From an uncultured Christensenellaceae bacterium (GTDB lineage Bacteria > Bacillota > Clostridia > Christensenellales > Pumilibacteraceae): 64,000 bases of DNA. Positions 37,480-47,292 of this stretch are shown here, piece after piece (position 1 is the stretch's first letter; each line of letters begins with the position of its first letter). The translations under genes and the position numbers were made by a program. The DNA lies in contig CAJULE010000001.1 of NCBI GenBank assembly GCA_910587445.1, forward strand, positions 1 to 64,000. The letters run 5' to 3'. The notes below the pieces were generated by a model. It was not told the origin of the DNA, searched no databases, and saw only the letters and a list, made by a program, of their open reading frames with translations.

Positions 37480-39702
37480 ATGAAAAAAGAGTTGAGCAGA
37501 AAAGTAAAGATAACCATAGGCATAGCGGCATTCGTAATAGTTATGGCTGCCATAGCTTGGGTCGTTGCGCTCGCACTTTTATATACCGATATAAAAACCG
37601 AGGTTTACGGCGCAGAATTCGATTATGTCGACAACGTCATGTATGACAACACCTACATCGCCATGCGCGGAGGGCGTTGGCAGTTATACCGCGACGGCGG
37701 CGCCGTTTCTCGCACGTTCGGCAGTCTCGAGTATGTCGAGGACGAGGGGCGTTTTGCCTTTATCAATACGGACGGCAGAGGCTGGGGGTACGTGGATACG
37801 TCGGGCACTGTAATCGTCGAGTTCACGCAGGAATATCGCAGGCTCCTTCCGAGGACGTCGTCTCTTGTGGGCGTGCGAGTGGGGGAAAACGACTTTGCCG
37901 TCAGAAACGGCGAGAACCGCAATTTCCGCGAGAGCGGTACTCCTCTGCTTCCCGAGGACTTTCCCGCGTTTTATGCGGCGTACGGGGACAAATACGTTGT
38001 ATATAAGGACGAAAGCGGCAAGTATATGGCGGTCGATACCGCAAAGTACGAAAAGAAAGAACTTCCGTTCGACATAAAGGCGGATTTCGTCGCTTCCGAC
38101 GGCTTTCTGACCGTAAAGGGCGACAACCCCGTGACTTACGATTTCAGCCTTACGCGAGCTTCCGTTTTGGACGGCGTTTTGCCCGCCGAGAACGATGGTG
38201 ACGGATATATCGTCGTCGGCTCTCATGCGGTGATAAGAGAACGCGAGGAGAGTGCGATTACTTATACGCTCGAAAGCGGCAAAAGTTTTATGGCGCCGCT
38301 CGATTCCCGTATAGAACTTACGGACGGCAATGTCGCCGTCATAAGAATCGGATACAATGAGTATTCGTTTTTCGGCGGAAATTCGCTTTCTATGCTTACA
38401 AAGCGATACGATAAAGAAATTCTCGGCGGCAACGTCCATGTTTTTTTCAAACATAGCGACGGCGGTTTGATTGCGTTCGACGATAAGTGCAGTCGTATCG
38501 AGGCAATACAAATGGAAGTCGTCACGCTTTGCCGCGAAAAGGAAAAGAACCGCGCGCAGTATACCGTCGAAGTCGACTTTCTTCTCGCGGACGGCAAGAT
38601 ATACGCGTACGAGGACGGAGAGTGGAGGGCTCGACTCGAGAACGTGACGGCGGTCGTATCAAACGACGAGCGCACGGCTTCGCGCATAGTGACGCAGTCG
38701 CACAAGGACGGCACCGTCATATTCGACTCGTTTTTCGAAGTGACCGACCGCAAAAACAAGATGACGGACGCCGAAGTCATAGACGCGTTTTTACCCGTAT
38801 ATGCGGAGATAAAGGACGGTAAAAAATTCGTCACAATGCCGCGCGGCTCTTTCGAAACGGATAGGGAAGCTTTGGTTTCAATCGTAAAGTGCACGAATGA
38901 AGATAATTACTATGCCGCCGTTACGGACGGCGAGGACGGAGCGGAATATAAGTTTTATGCGAAGAACGGAGGGTTTGCCGGCGAGTACTCCCACAGGGAA
39001 GGCGACTCGGTAATAGTCTCGGAAACGCAGATCGTCGTCTACGGCAGCGAGGGAATAAACGTCGTGACCAAAGACAGAAAACTGAAACTGAAATACGACG
39101 AAATATATTTCGGTCTCAGGAACAAATATGCGGTTGCCGTGTCCGGAAGCTTCATGACTATAGTCAACCTCAACGACGGAAACATAACCGAGACGCGCTA
39201 TATTTCCGGTCCGATGGAAATAGTCGAGCGCGGTCGCGATACGTTTACGTTCAGAGACACGGGGAGCGGGCTTTGCGGCATCATAAGCGACGGAAGAGTT
39301 ACGCTGTCTCCCGCCTTTAAGCAGATGCGGCTTCACGACGGCTTCGTCATTGCAAGCGTGGACGGCGAGGACGTGCGCGGACAATCGTTTTTCCAAGCCG
39401 ATTTCTCGGGTGCGCGCATAAGCGACATATATTACGAGCTCGAGTGCACGGAAGGTCTCACAATGGGCATGACGAATACGGGCGAAAGGGAGATCATGAA
39501 CGCTCGCGGCAGAGTTATTTTAAAGCACGTCACGTTTGTGCCATACCGTGAGGACGGCGGTTTCGATTTTATGGAAAGCTATGTTTACGACGAGGAAACG
39601 GGAAAAACCGTACCTGCCGAGCGCAGAGATTCTTCGCGACTTTTGACGGTTACGGCGGGCGGCTCGAAACGAGTCATAAGCATAACCCGCGAGGACAGAT
39701 AG
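37480..39702 (+). CDS. Membrane-anchored protein of unknown function with WG-like repeats
   Basis: A 740-residue protein with one N-terminal helix (about residues 9-33) and a long extracytoplasmic part. Short units such as GRWQLYRDGG, GRGWGYVDTSG and GLCGIISDGR recall WG (KWG) repeats and suggest a beta-propeller-like structure, but conservation is loose and I do not recognise a named family. A Lys/Arg-poor, acidic composition fits an exported domain. AAGAGG precedes the ATG. The ABC-F gene follows after 19 bp, so the two are probably cotranscribed. No enzymatic motif is visible. Confidence 0.6.
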   Translation: MKKELSRKVKITIGIAAFVIVMAAIAWVVALALLYTDIKTEVYGAEFDYVDNVMYDNTYIAMRGGRWQLYRDGGAVSRTFGSLEYVEDEGRFAFINTDGRGWGYVDTSGTVIVEFTQEYRRLLPRTSSLVGVRVGENDFAVRNGENRNFRESGTPLLPEDFPAFYAAYGDKYVVYKDESGKYMAVDTAKYEKKELPFDIKADFVASDGFLTVKGDNPVTYDFSLTRASVLDGVLPAENDGDGYIVVGSHAVIREREESAITYTLESGKSFMAPLDSRIELTDGNVAVIRIGYNEYSFFGGNSLSMLTKRYDKEILGGNVHVFFKHSDGGLIAFDDKCSRIEAIQMEVVTLCREKEKNRAQYTVEVDFLLADGKIYAYEDGEWRARLENVTAVVSNDERTASRIVTQSHKDGTVIFDSFFEVTDRKNKMTDAEVIDAFLPVYAEIKDGKKFVTMPRGSFETDREALVSIVKCTNEDNYYAAVTDGEDGAEYKFYAKNGGFAGEYSHREGDSVIVSETQIVVYGSEGINVVTKDRKLKLKYDEIYFGLRNKYAVAVSGSFMTIVNLNDGNITETRYISGPMEIVERGRDTFTFRDTGSGLCGIISDGRVTLSPAFKQMRLHDGFVIASVDGEDVRGQSFFQADFSGARISDIYYELECTEGLTMGMTNTGEREIMNARGRVILKHVTFVPYREDGGFDFMESYVYDEETGKTVPAERRDSSRLLTVTAGGSKRVISITREDR

Positions 39703-39721
39703 ACCGAGGAAATAAGTTTAC

Positions 39722-41266
39722 ATGAGCGTACTCGAAATAAAAGATTTGACCCATATGTTCGACGGCAGAGTGCTGTTCGACAAGGCAGAGCTCTGCGTTA
39801 TGAACGGAGAGCATATCGGTGTTGTGGGTCTTAACGGTGCGGGAAAGTCTACGTTTATAAACATTCTTGCGGGACGGCTCGTGCAGGATGAGGGCGTCGT
39901 TAAGTGGAATTCGTCGCTTCGGCGCGGTTATCTCGACCAGCACGCGGATATAGACCGTTCGAAAAGCGTAATGGAATATCTTCTCGAATCGTTTGCGCAC
40001 CTTTACGAAATGAACGCCCGACTCGAAAAGCTGTACGAAAGCATGGGCGAAACCGAAGGAGCGGAGCTCGAAAAGCTCATCGAAAAGAGCAATTCCATGC
40101 TCGAAAGACTGACGGACGCGGGATTTTTCGATCTCGATTCCACGGTCAAAAAAGTAGCGAACGGGCTCGGCGTCGGGGCGTTCGGGTACGATACGCCTAT
40201 ATCCGAGCTTTCGGGCGGACAGAGAGCAAAGCTCATGCTTTCGAGGCTCTTGCTCGAACAGCCCGATCTGATGCTTCTCGACGAGCCTACGAACTTTCTC
40301 GATATCGAGCACATTTCCTGGCTCGAGGACTATCTGAACGCCTACAAGGGGACGTTTCTCGTCATCTCTCACGACACCGATTTTCTCGGCAAGGTGTGCA
40401 AGGGGATAATAGGAATAGAAAACGGACAAATGAAGAAATACAGCGGCGGCTATACGTCCTATCTCGCCCAACGCGAGCAGAACGCAAAGCAGTACGAAGA
40501 GAGCTATCTCCGTCAGCAGCGCGAGATAGAGAAGATGAAGGAGTATATAAACCGCAACAGTGCGCGCGCCGCGACGGCGGGCATGGCGAACGCCCGCAAA
40601 AAACAGCTCGAAAAGCTGGATATCATAAAAAAGCCGACCGTAATATACGACGCGACTTTTTCGTTTCCGTATGTCGAGCTTCACACCAAAGACCTTCTCG
40701 ACGTCAGGGAACTCCTTATAGGCTACGGCGAGCCTCTGTTGCCGCCCATGTCTCTTCATATGGGGTCGGAGAGCAAGCTTTGGATACGCGGAACGAACGG
40801 AGTGGGAAAGACGACGCTCGTCAAGACTCTGACGGGATTTTTGAAAGCGCTCGGCGGCACGTTTTCGTTCCATCCGCAGATAAAGATAGGGTACATCGAG
40901 CAGGAACCGAATTTCGGAAACAGTATGCAAAACGCCGTTTCGTACGTTTCGGACAGGCTTGCAAAACTCGATTCCAAACAGATACGTACTACGCTCGCAT
41001 CGTCGGGAATCAAAAACGACCTTGCGGTAAAGCCCATACACAAGCTTTCCGGAGGCGAGCAAGTGCGCGTAAAGCTTACGGTGCTCAAGAATACGCCGAC
41101 CAATCTGCTCATTTTGGACGAGCCTACGAATCACCTCGACATACGCGCCAAAGACGCGCTCAGAGAAGGTCTTGCCGCCTATAAGGGGGCGCTTCTTCTC
41201 GTCAGTCACGAGCGGGAATTCGCGGAAAGTCTTTGTACGGACGTCTTGGATATAAGAGGCAGTTAG
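39722..41266 (+). CDS. ABC-F family ATPase
   Basis: A 514-residue soluble protein with two ABC domains and no membrane helices. The first has GLNGAGKST, LSGGQRAKL and LLDEPTNFLDI; the second has GTNGVGKTT, LSGGEQVRVKL and ILDEPTNHLDI. A charged helical linker (residues about 240-300) connects them. ABC-F proteins act on ribosomes, as translation factors or as target-protection proteins; subfamily and role cannot be decided from the sequence alone. CGAGGAAATAAG precedes the ATG. Confidence 0.92.
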   Translation: MSVLEIKDLTHMFDGRVLFDKAELCVMNGEHIGVVGLNGAGKSTFINILAGRLVQDEGVVKWNSSLRRGYLDQHADIDRSKSVMEYLLESFAHLYEMNARLEKLYESMGETEGAELEKLIEKSNSMLERLTDAGFFDLDSTVKKVANGLGVGAFGYDTPISELSGGQRAKLMLSRLLLEQPDLMLLDEPTNFLDIEHISWLEDYLNAYKGTFLVISHDTDFLGKVCKGIIGIENGQMKKYSGGYTSYLAQREQNAKQYEESYLRQQREIEKMKEYINRNSARAATAGMANARKKQLEKLDIIKKPTVIYDATFSFPYVELHTKDLLDVRELLIGYGEPLLPPMSLHMGSESKLWIRGTNGVGKTTLVKTLTGFLKALGGTFSFHPQIKIGYIEQEPNFGNSMQNAVSYVSDRLAKLDSKQIRTTLASSGIKNDLAVKPIHKLSGGEQVRVKLTVLKNTPTNLLILDEPTNHLDIRAKDALREGLAAYKGALLLVSHEREFAESLCTDVLDIRGS

Positions 41267-41355
41267 GTGTAAAAAGTCTCGCTTGTCCGATTTTACGTAT
41301 TTTTATCGTTTTTTGAGAAATATGGCATGAGCATGGTCATATGTGGGTCAAATAC

Positions 41356-41384
41356 TTGCTTTTTGACTCGCAATAAGCTATAAT
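41356..41384 (+). promoter_or_regulatory. Promoter for the rho-like-pheA-secA run
   Basis: TTGCTT at 41356-41361 and TATAAT at 41379-41384 with a 17-bp spacer; a TTGACT at 41363 is too close to serve this -10. Confidence 0.65.
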
Positions 41385-41430
41385 ATTCAATGACTCTTTA
41401 AAATTATTTGCGCGACGGAGGTATGCGGGC

Positions 41431-42657
41431 ATGGAATTCAAGATTTACACTATGGCGGAAATACGAGCTATACCCATTTCCGATTTGCGTGAATTTGCCA
41501 AAGAAATCGGCGTTCGCGCCCCTACGACATATACCAAAGAGGCGCTTGAAAATGCCGTTTTCGACAGATTGCAGGAGATAGACAGCAGGCGCAAGACGCC
41601 CGCCGAACTTATGTCGCCGCGTGCGCGTGCCGGAATAATAAACAAATCTCTCGTGCCGGAAGAGGAAAGGAGCAAGTACGGTCCGTTCAAACAGCTTCCC
41701 AAGCACGCAGAGGTGGAAAAGTTCGTCGGTTGGTTTCGTCCGTACTCGGGCGGAGACGGCATAGTGTCGAGAAAGTTCCTTCCGAAAGAGGACGATCTGT
41801 TTATTTCGCAAAGCTTCGTTTTGGGTGCAAAGCTCGAAATGGGAGACAAGCTCGAGGGCGATTATATCGCGGGTAAGGACGGCGCGCCCGGAGTCGTGGC
41901 TCACCTTATGAAGGTGAACGGCAGACAGCTTTCCGACCACCGCGCGGCGGACGTTTTTCATTCCGAGCGCAAGCGTCCGACTCGCCTTATGGACATATGG
42001 TCGTCCGATAGTGCGCTTCGCTCGTTCGCGCTTGCGGCTCCCATAGCATACGGTTCGAGAATATTTCTTTCGCACGGAAGCGATTGCTCGCTGACCGATT
42101 TTTCTTTGAGACTCGCGACCTCTCTCGAGGCGAAAAACCTCGAGGTGCTCGCTCTGTTCTTGAACGCTTTACCCGAGCGCGAAGCCGAAATCGACGCGCT
42201 TAAGGGCGGAAGCGCGTGTTCGTTCGACATTCCGGAAAAGTGCGCGCGCTATGCCGCGGAGATGATTTGCGAGGCGGCGTTCAGAATGGCGGAAGAGGGC
42301 AAAGACGTCGCCCTTATCGTAGACAATCTCGAAGCCGTAGCGGATTTCGATCTCGTCCGCAGAATATTGGGCGCGGCTTGCGCGCTCGAAAAAGGCAGCA
42401 TAACCGTGTTTGCGTCGGCAAACGAGGACATAATGGAAAGGCGCGCATTCAAGACGGCGGAATCCGTAAGCGACGCGTCCGTGCGTTTCAAAGCGACCCG
42501 CGGAGACGTTGCCGTGGATTTCAAGCAGAGCTCCGTTAAGTCCGGCGGCATGGATTGGAGTCTTCTCGACAGATTGCGCGAAATAGACGGCGAAGCGGTA
42601 AGCGCGATAGTCCGAAACTGTTCGACGCGCGAGCAGGCGGAGAACGTGCTGAAGTGA
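41431..42657 (+). CDS. Rho-derived protein lacking the P-loop
   Basis: A 408-residue protein built like transcription terminator Rho. An N-terminal Rho_N helical domain (residues 8-50: MAEIRAIPISDLREFAKEIG) is followed by a cold-shock-like RNA-binding region (about 90-150: GGDGIVSRKFLPKEDDLFIS). The ATPase-like part begins at LAAPIAYGSRIFLSHG, aligning with Rho's LASPIGRGQRGLIVAPPKAGKT region. Where Rho has the Walker A lysine and threonine, this protein has HGSDCSLTD (42073-42099), so ATP hydrolysis is unlikely. A Walker B-like VALIVDNLEAVAD is partly kept. It could be an RNA-binding adaptor or a Rho antagonist; that is inference. GGAGG precedes the ATG. The stop overlaps the pheA start. Confidence 0.75.
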   Translation: MEFKIYTMAEIRAIPISDLREFAKEIGVRAPTTYTKEALENAVFDRLQEIDSRRKTPAELMSPRARAGIINKSLVPEEERSKYGPFKQLPKHAEVEKFVGWFRPYSGGDGIVSRKFLPKEDDLFISQSFVLGAKLEMGDKLEGDYIAGKDGAPGVVAHLMKVNGRQLSDHRAADVFHSERKRPTRLMDIWSSDSALRSFALAAPIAYGSRIFLSHGSDCSLTDFSLRLATSLEAKNLEVLALFLNALPEREAEIDALKGGSACSFDIPEKCARYAAEMICEAAFRMAEEGKDVALIVDNLEAVADFDLVRRILGAACALEKGSITVFASANEDIMERRAFKTAESVSDASVRFKATRGDVAVDFKQSSVKSGGMDWSLLDRLREIDGEAVSAIVRNCSTREQAENVLK

Positions 42658-43484
42658 AAACGGCTTTCCTCGGCGACGAATATTCGCATACCTATGCCGC
42701 GTGTAAGGTCTTTTGCGGCGAAAAAACCGAGTGTATCGGCTATCGCACGGCAAGAGAGGTCGCGGAGGCTGCGGCAAACGGCGAATGCGATATGTGCGTG
42801 TTGCCTGTCGAAAACAGCGTCGAAGGTTCGGTCACGTCTACGGCGGACGTGCTGCTCGACTTTCCGCTTTTCATACGCGCGGAGACTGCGAGAGCGGTGC
42901 ATCACGGCTTTATCGTAAAAGAGGGCGCGACGCTTGCCGACATTCGCGAGGTGTATTCTCATCCGCAGGCGCTTGCGCAGTGTGCAAAATGGCTTGCGGG
43001 CAATGTCGGCAGTGCGGAGCAGATCGCCGTACATTCGACGAGTCGGGCGCTCAAACTTCTCGACACGAAGGAAAAAGCCGCAGTCGCGGCAATGCCCGCG
43101 CGCGGGCAAAAGGAACTGTTCTCGCACATAGAGGACTATGCGAGCAACGCTACGCGCTTTCTGCTGCTTTCGACACGCGTCGCAGACAGTGGAGACCGCG
43201 CTTCGGTCATATTTGCGGCAAAGAACCGTCCCGGCGGTCTTTTGAGCGTGCTGAAGGTCTTTGAAGTCTGCGGCATGAACATGACCTACATTCAGTCGAG
43301 ACCGTCTAAAAGCGGGCTCGGCGACTATATATTTTTCGTGGATTTCACACTGCCGGAAGGGAACGAAGCCGCGTCTTTGGAAAGGCTGCTTGTCCTTCTC
43401 GGAGAATGGACAAGCTTTTGCAAGTTCCTCGGCAGATACTATCATATAAACAATTCGGAGGCAACAGACAATTTATGGGATTGA
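42654..43484 (+). CDS. pheA: Prephenate dehydratase
   Basis: Converts prephenate to phenylpyruvate in phenylalanine synthesis. It starts at GTG 42654, overlapping the preceding stop (GTGA), giving 276 residues beginning VKTAFLGDEYSH. Catalytic-domain motifs are LPVENSVEGSV and NATRFLLLS (the TRF triplet). The C-terminal ACT domain has the ligand motif in a changed form, QSRPSK instead of ESRP, and still includes RPGGLLSVL, so feedback by phenylalanine is likely. A longer in-frame reading from 42555 lies wholly in the preceding gene. The last 10 bp overlap secA. Confidence 0.93.
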   Translation: MKTAFLGDEYSHTYAACKVFCGEKTECIGYRTAREVAEAAANGECDMCVLPVENSVEGSVTSTADVLLDFPLFIRAETARAVHHGFIVKEGATLADIREVYSHPQALAQCAKWLAGNVGSAEQIAVHSTSRALKLLDTKEKAAVAAMPARGQKELFSHIEDYASNATRFLLLSTRVADSGDRASVIFAAKNRPGGLLSVLKVFEVCGMNMTYIQSRPSKSGLGDYIFFVDFTLPEGNEAASLERLLVLLGEWTSFCKFLGRYYHINNSEATDNLWD

Positions 43485-46183
43485 TTTCGTTTATAAAGGG
43501 CAGCGACAACCGTCGCCACGTCAAGAAACTCAATGCGCTCGCAAACAAGATAGAGGCTCTTGCGGACAAGTATTCGGCAATGTCGGAAGAAGAGCTAAAG
43601 TCTCAGACGGCGGAGTTCAGACGTCGCCTTAAGGAGAACTACGAGACGCTCGACGACATACTCCCCGAAGCGTATGCCGTAGTGCGCGAAGCGGCGACGA
43701 GAGTGCTCGGTATGCGGCACTTCCATGTACAGCTCATGGGCGGCATATGTCTGCATCAAGGCAGAATCGCCGAGATGAGAACGGGCGAAGGAAAGACGCT
43801 TGTTTCGACTCTTCCCGCTTACCTCAATGCGCTTACGGGCAAGGGCGTGCACATCGTTACGGTAAACGATTATCTCGCCAAGCGCGACGCGGAGTGGATG
43901 GGGAAGGTCCACCGCTATCTCGGTCTCACGGTAGGCGTTGCCGTCGCAGGCATGAAGCCCGACGAAAAGCGCGCGGCTTACAATTGCGACATTACGTACG
44001 CAACGAACAACGAGCTCGGCTTCGATTATCTTCGCGACAACATGGTCATAAGAAAGAGCGAAAAAGTCCAGCGCGATCTCAACTATGCCATAATCGACGA
44101 GGTCGACTCCATTCTTATAGACGAAGCGCGCACGCCGCTCATAATTTCGGGCAGGGGCACGAAGTCGAGCGATATGTATATTGCGGCGAACAGATTTGCC
44201 CGCACGCTGAAAAAGGAACTCGACTACGAGATAGACGAGAAGAAAAAGGCGATCAACCTCACGGACGACGGCGTGACGAAAGCGGAAAAATATTTCGGCG
44301 TCGAAAACCTCACGGATATTGAAAATACCGAGCTCAACCACTATATAAACAACGCCATACGCGCGCACTACGTAATGAAGCGCGATTCCGACTACATCGT
44401 CAGCAACGGCGAGGTCATAATCGTCGACGAATTTACCGGTCGTCTCATGATAGGCCGTCGCTACAGCGAGGGACTTCATCAGGCAATAGAAGCAAAGGAA
44501 GGAGTCCGCATACAGAACGAAAATAAGACGCTCGCGACCATTACTTTCCAGAACTACTTCCGCCTTTACGGCAAGCTTTCGGGCATGACGGGTACGGCAA
44601 AGACCGAGGAAGCCGAATTCCGCGGCATATATAGGCTCGACGTCGTAATCATTCCGCCCAATCTTCCGCCGCAGAGAGTGGACGAAAACGACCAGGTCTA
44701 CACGACGGTTGCGGGCAAGCTTCGCGCGGTCGTTGCGGACATCGAGGAATGCTACGGCAGAGGTCAGCCCGTGCTTGTCGGCACGACGAGCGTCGAAAAG
44801 AGCGAGGAGCTCGCCGCGATGCTCAAGAAGATCCCGTACAAAATTCTCAACGCGAAAAACCACGAGAAGGAAGCGGAAATAGTCGCTCAGGCGGGCAAAC
44901 TGCACGCGGTCACGATCGCGACGAACATGGCGGGCCGCGGAACCGACATCATGCTCGGCGGCAATGCCGAATTCCTCGCAAAGAAGAAGATGCGGGAAGA
45001 GGGCATTTCCGAAGAGGAAATTTCCGACGCAACGTCGTACTTCAATACGGACGACCCCAAAATCCTCGGGGCGCGCGCGCTTTACAAGAAGCTTTACGAC
45101 GAGTATAAGGTCGGAGTGGACGAGGAAAAAGAACAGGTAAAGGCGGTGGGCGGTCTGCGCATAATCGGCACCGAACGCCACGAGTCGCGCCGTATAGACA
45201 ATCAGCTTCGCGGCCGTGCCGGTCGTCAGGGCGACATAGGCTCGTCCGTGTTCTATCTTTCCATGGAGGACGACGTAGTTCGCCTTTTCGGCGGCGACAG
45301 AATGAAGAGGATCGCCGAAATGTTCAAGATAGACGACGATACGCCGTTTGCCATGGGACTCTTGACCCGTCAGATAGAGAACGCGCAGCGCAACATAGAG
45401 GGCAGAAACTACTCCATACGTAAAATGGTCCTCGAGTACGACGACGTAATGAACAAGCAGCGCGAGATAATCTATACCGAGCGCAACAAGGTGCTCATGG
45501 ACGAGAGCGTGCACGATCAGATAGATCAGATGATACGCGACAGGATCAACATTGTCGTCGACGCTTACACCGACCCCAAGACCGACTGGAACGAATGGGA
45601 GTGGGAGGAGCTCAACAAGGAAATCGAGCGAAAGCTCATACCCGGCGACCCCGTATTCCTCACCGAAGAAAGGCTCAGCCGCTGGGCGCTCGAGGAGATC
45701 AAGGAACAGATCTACGGCGGCATGATGACGTATTACAATCAGAAGATAGACACGGCGAAGGAGCTCGGCATAGACTTCGACGAGATAGAACGCGTCATAC
45801 TTCTCCGCGTAGTCGACAACAAGTGGATGGACCACATCGACGCCATGGACGCGCTTCGCCGCGGCATAGGACTTAAGGCGTACGGTCAGCAGGACCCCGT
45901 AATCGCTTACAAGCGCGAGGGCTTCGAGATGTTCGACGACATGATCGACCGCATACAGGAAGAGACGGTTGCTCTTATGATGCGCGTCAACATCGAAAAC
46001 GCGCCCAAGCGCGAGCAGGCAAGGGTGGAAATCGTTTCTACGAGTGCGGGCGGTGCCACCGAAAAGACGAACAAGACGGTCGTCAACGACAAGAGAAAGG
46101 ACCTCGGAAGAAACGATCCCTGTCCGTGCGGCAGCGGCAAGAAGTATAAGAACTGCTGTTGGGATAAGGACCACGGCGCATAG
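43475..46183 (+). CDS. secA: Preprotein translocase ATPase SecA
   Basis: A 902-residue motor that drives export through SecYEG. The start at 43475 (MGLISFIKG) has CGGAGGC upstream. NBD1 carries MRTGEGKTLV and a DEVDSILIDEA DEAD-type Walker B; NBD2 carries TNMAGRGTDI and the GRAGRQGDIGSS arginine-finger motif. The C terminus is the zinc-binding SEC-C motif, PCPCGSGKKYKNCC, which contacts SecB or lipids in homologues. It starts inside pheA and is followed by prfB 9 bp after its stop. Confidence 0.97.
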   Translation: MGLISFIKGSDNRRHVKKLNALANKIEALADKYSAMSEEELKSQTAEFRRRLKENYETLDDILPEAYAVVREAATRVLGMRHFHVQLMGGICLHQGRIAEMRTGEGKTLVSTLPAYLNALTGKGVHIVTVNDYLAKRDAEWMGKVHRYLGLTVGVAVAGMKPDEKRAAYNCDITYATNNELGFDYLRDNMVIRKSEKVQRDLNYAIIDEVDSILIDEARTPLIISGRGTKSSDMYIAANRFARTLKKELDYEIDEKKKAINLTDDGVTKAEKYFGVENLTDIENTELNHYINNAIRAHYVMKRDSDYIVSNGEVIIVDEFTGRLMIGRRYSEGLHQAIEAKEGVRIQNENKTLATITFQNYFRLYGKLSGMTGTAKTEEAEFRGIYRLDVVIIPPNLPPQRVDENDQVYTTVAGKLRAVVADIEECYGRGQPVLVGTTSVEKSEELAAMLKKIPYKILNAKNHEKEAEIVAQAGKLHAVTIATNMAGRGTDIMLGGNAEFLAKKKMREEGISEEEISDATSYFNTDDPKILGARALYKKLYDEYKVGVDEEKEQVKAVGGLRIIGTERHESRRIDNQLRGRAGRQGDIGSSVFYLSMEDDVVRLFGGDRMKRIAEMFKIDDDTPFAMGLLTRQIENAQRNIEGRNYSIRKMVLEYDDVMNKQREIIYTERNKVLMDESVHDQIDQMIRDRINIVVDAYTDPKTDWNEWEWEELNKEIERKLIPGDPVFLTEERLSRWALEEIKEQIYGGMMTYYNQKIDTAKELGIDFDEIERVILLRVVDNKWMDHIDAMDALRRGIGLKAYGQQDPVIAYKREGFEMFDDMIDRIQEETVALMMRVNIENAPKREQARVEIVSTSAGGATEKTNKTVVNDKRKDLGRNDPCPCGSGKKYKNCCWDKDHGA

Positions 46184-46192
46184 GATGACGAA

Positions 46193-47290
46193 ATGTTTAT
46201 ACTCGACGACATAAAGAGTAAATATAAGGAGCTCAAGGATAAATTCGACAGTTGCGCGGCGGCTGTCGATTTGTCCGCGCTCAAAAACCGCCGAGCGGAG
46301 GTGGAAAAGGAGCAGCAGTCTCCCGACCTCTATTCCGATTTGAAGCGAGCTCAAGCCGTGGGAAGCGAAGCAAAGTATCTCGATACGAAAATCGCCCTTG
46401 TCGAAGGTCTCACGTCGCGCCTTAAGGACACGGGCGAATTTATCGAGCTTGCCGAAGCGGAGAGTGACGAGAGTATAGTCGCGGAAATAGAGAGTTCGCT
46501 TTTATCGCTCGACACGGATATCGAGGACTTCCATTTGCAGACCCTCTTAAAGGGTGAATACGACCGCAACAACGCGATACTCACACTCCATGCGGGCGCG
46601 GGCGGAACGGAGGCGCAGGATTGGGTCTCCATGCTGTACCGTATGTACCGTATGTACGGCGAGAAAAAGGGCTTTGCGATAGACGAGCTCGATTGTCTCG
46701 ACGGCGAAGAAGCCGGGATAAAGAGCGTCACTTTTGCCGTGCGCGGCATAAATGCCTACGGCTATCTCAAGGCGGAAAAGGGCGTGCACAGACTTGTACG
46801 CATTTCGCCGTTCGATTCCAATGCGCGCAGACATACGTCGTTCGCCTCTCTCGAGGTCATGCCCGAAATCGAAGGCGAGACGGAGATAAAGATAAATCCC
46901 GACGAGCTGCGTATCGATCGCTACAGGAGCGGCGGTGCGGGCGGTCAGCACGTAAACAAGACGGACAGCGCCATACGCATTACGCATTTGCCCACGGGCA
47001 TAGTGGTGCAGTGCCAGAACGAGCGCAGTCAAATCCAAAACCGCGAGACGGCAATGAAGATGCTCATGGGCAAGCTCGTAGAAATGCGCGAGCGCGAAAA
47101 CGCGGAAAAGGCAAGCGAAATAAAGGGCGAAATCAAAAAAATCGAATGGGGCAGTCAGATACGCTCCTATGTGTTCCAGCCCTACACGCTCGTAAAGGAT
47201 CACCGAACGGGGTATGAAGAGCCCGACGTGCAATCGGTCATGAACGGCGGAATCGAAGAATTCATATTCGACTATTTGAGAAAGGCTTAA
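46193..47290 (+). CDS. prfB: Peptide chain release factor 2
   Basis: A 365-residue class I release factor reading UGA and UAA. The GGQ catalytic loop (GGAGGQHVNKTDSA, near residue 250) and the SPF recognition motif (ISPFDSNARRHTS, near 206) are present, which marks RF2 rather than RF1. The N-terminal coding frame is continuous, without the in-frame UGA and +1 frameshift site that autoregulates RF2 in many bacteria. An AGGATGACG stretch precedes the ATG. It lies between secA and tsaD. Confidence 0.96.
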   Translation: MFILDDIKSKYKELKDKFDSCAAAVDLSALKNRRAEVEKEQQSPDLYSDLKRAQAVGSEAKYLDTKIALVEGLTSRLKDTGEFIELAEAESDESIVAEIESSLLSLDTDIEDFHLQTLLKGEYDRNNAILTLHAGAGGTEAQDWVSMLYRMYRMYGEKKGFAIDELDCLDGEEAGIKSVTFAVRGINAYGYLKAEKGVHRLVRISPFDSNARRHTSFASLEVMPEIEGETEIKINPDELRIDRYRSGGAGGQHVNKTDSAIRITHLPTGIVVQCQNERSQIQNRETAMKMLMGKLVEMRERENAEKASEIKGEIKKIEWGSQIRSYVFQPYTLVKDHRTGYEEPDVQSVMNGGIEEFIFDYLRKA

Positions 47291-47292
47291 AA

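Noticed and set aside
43595..46354. A 919-codon minus-strand frame opposite secA
   Set aside because: secA is unmistakable on the plus strand; the antisense product has no family features.
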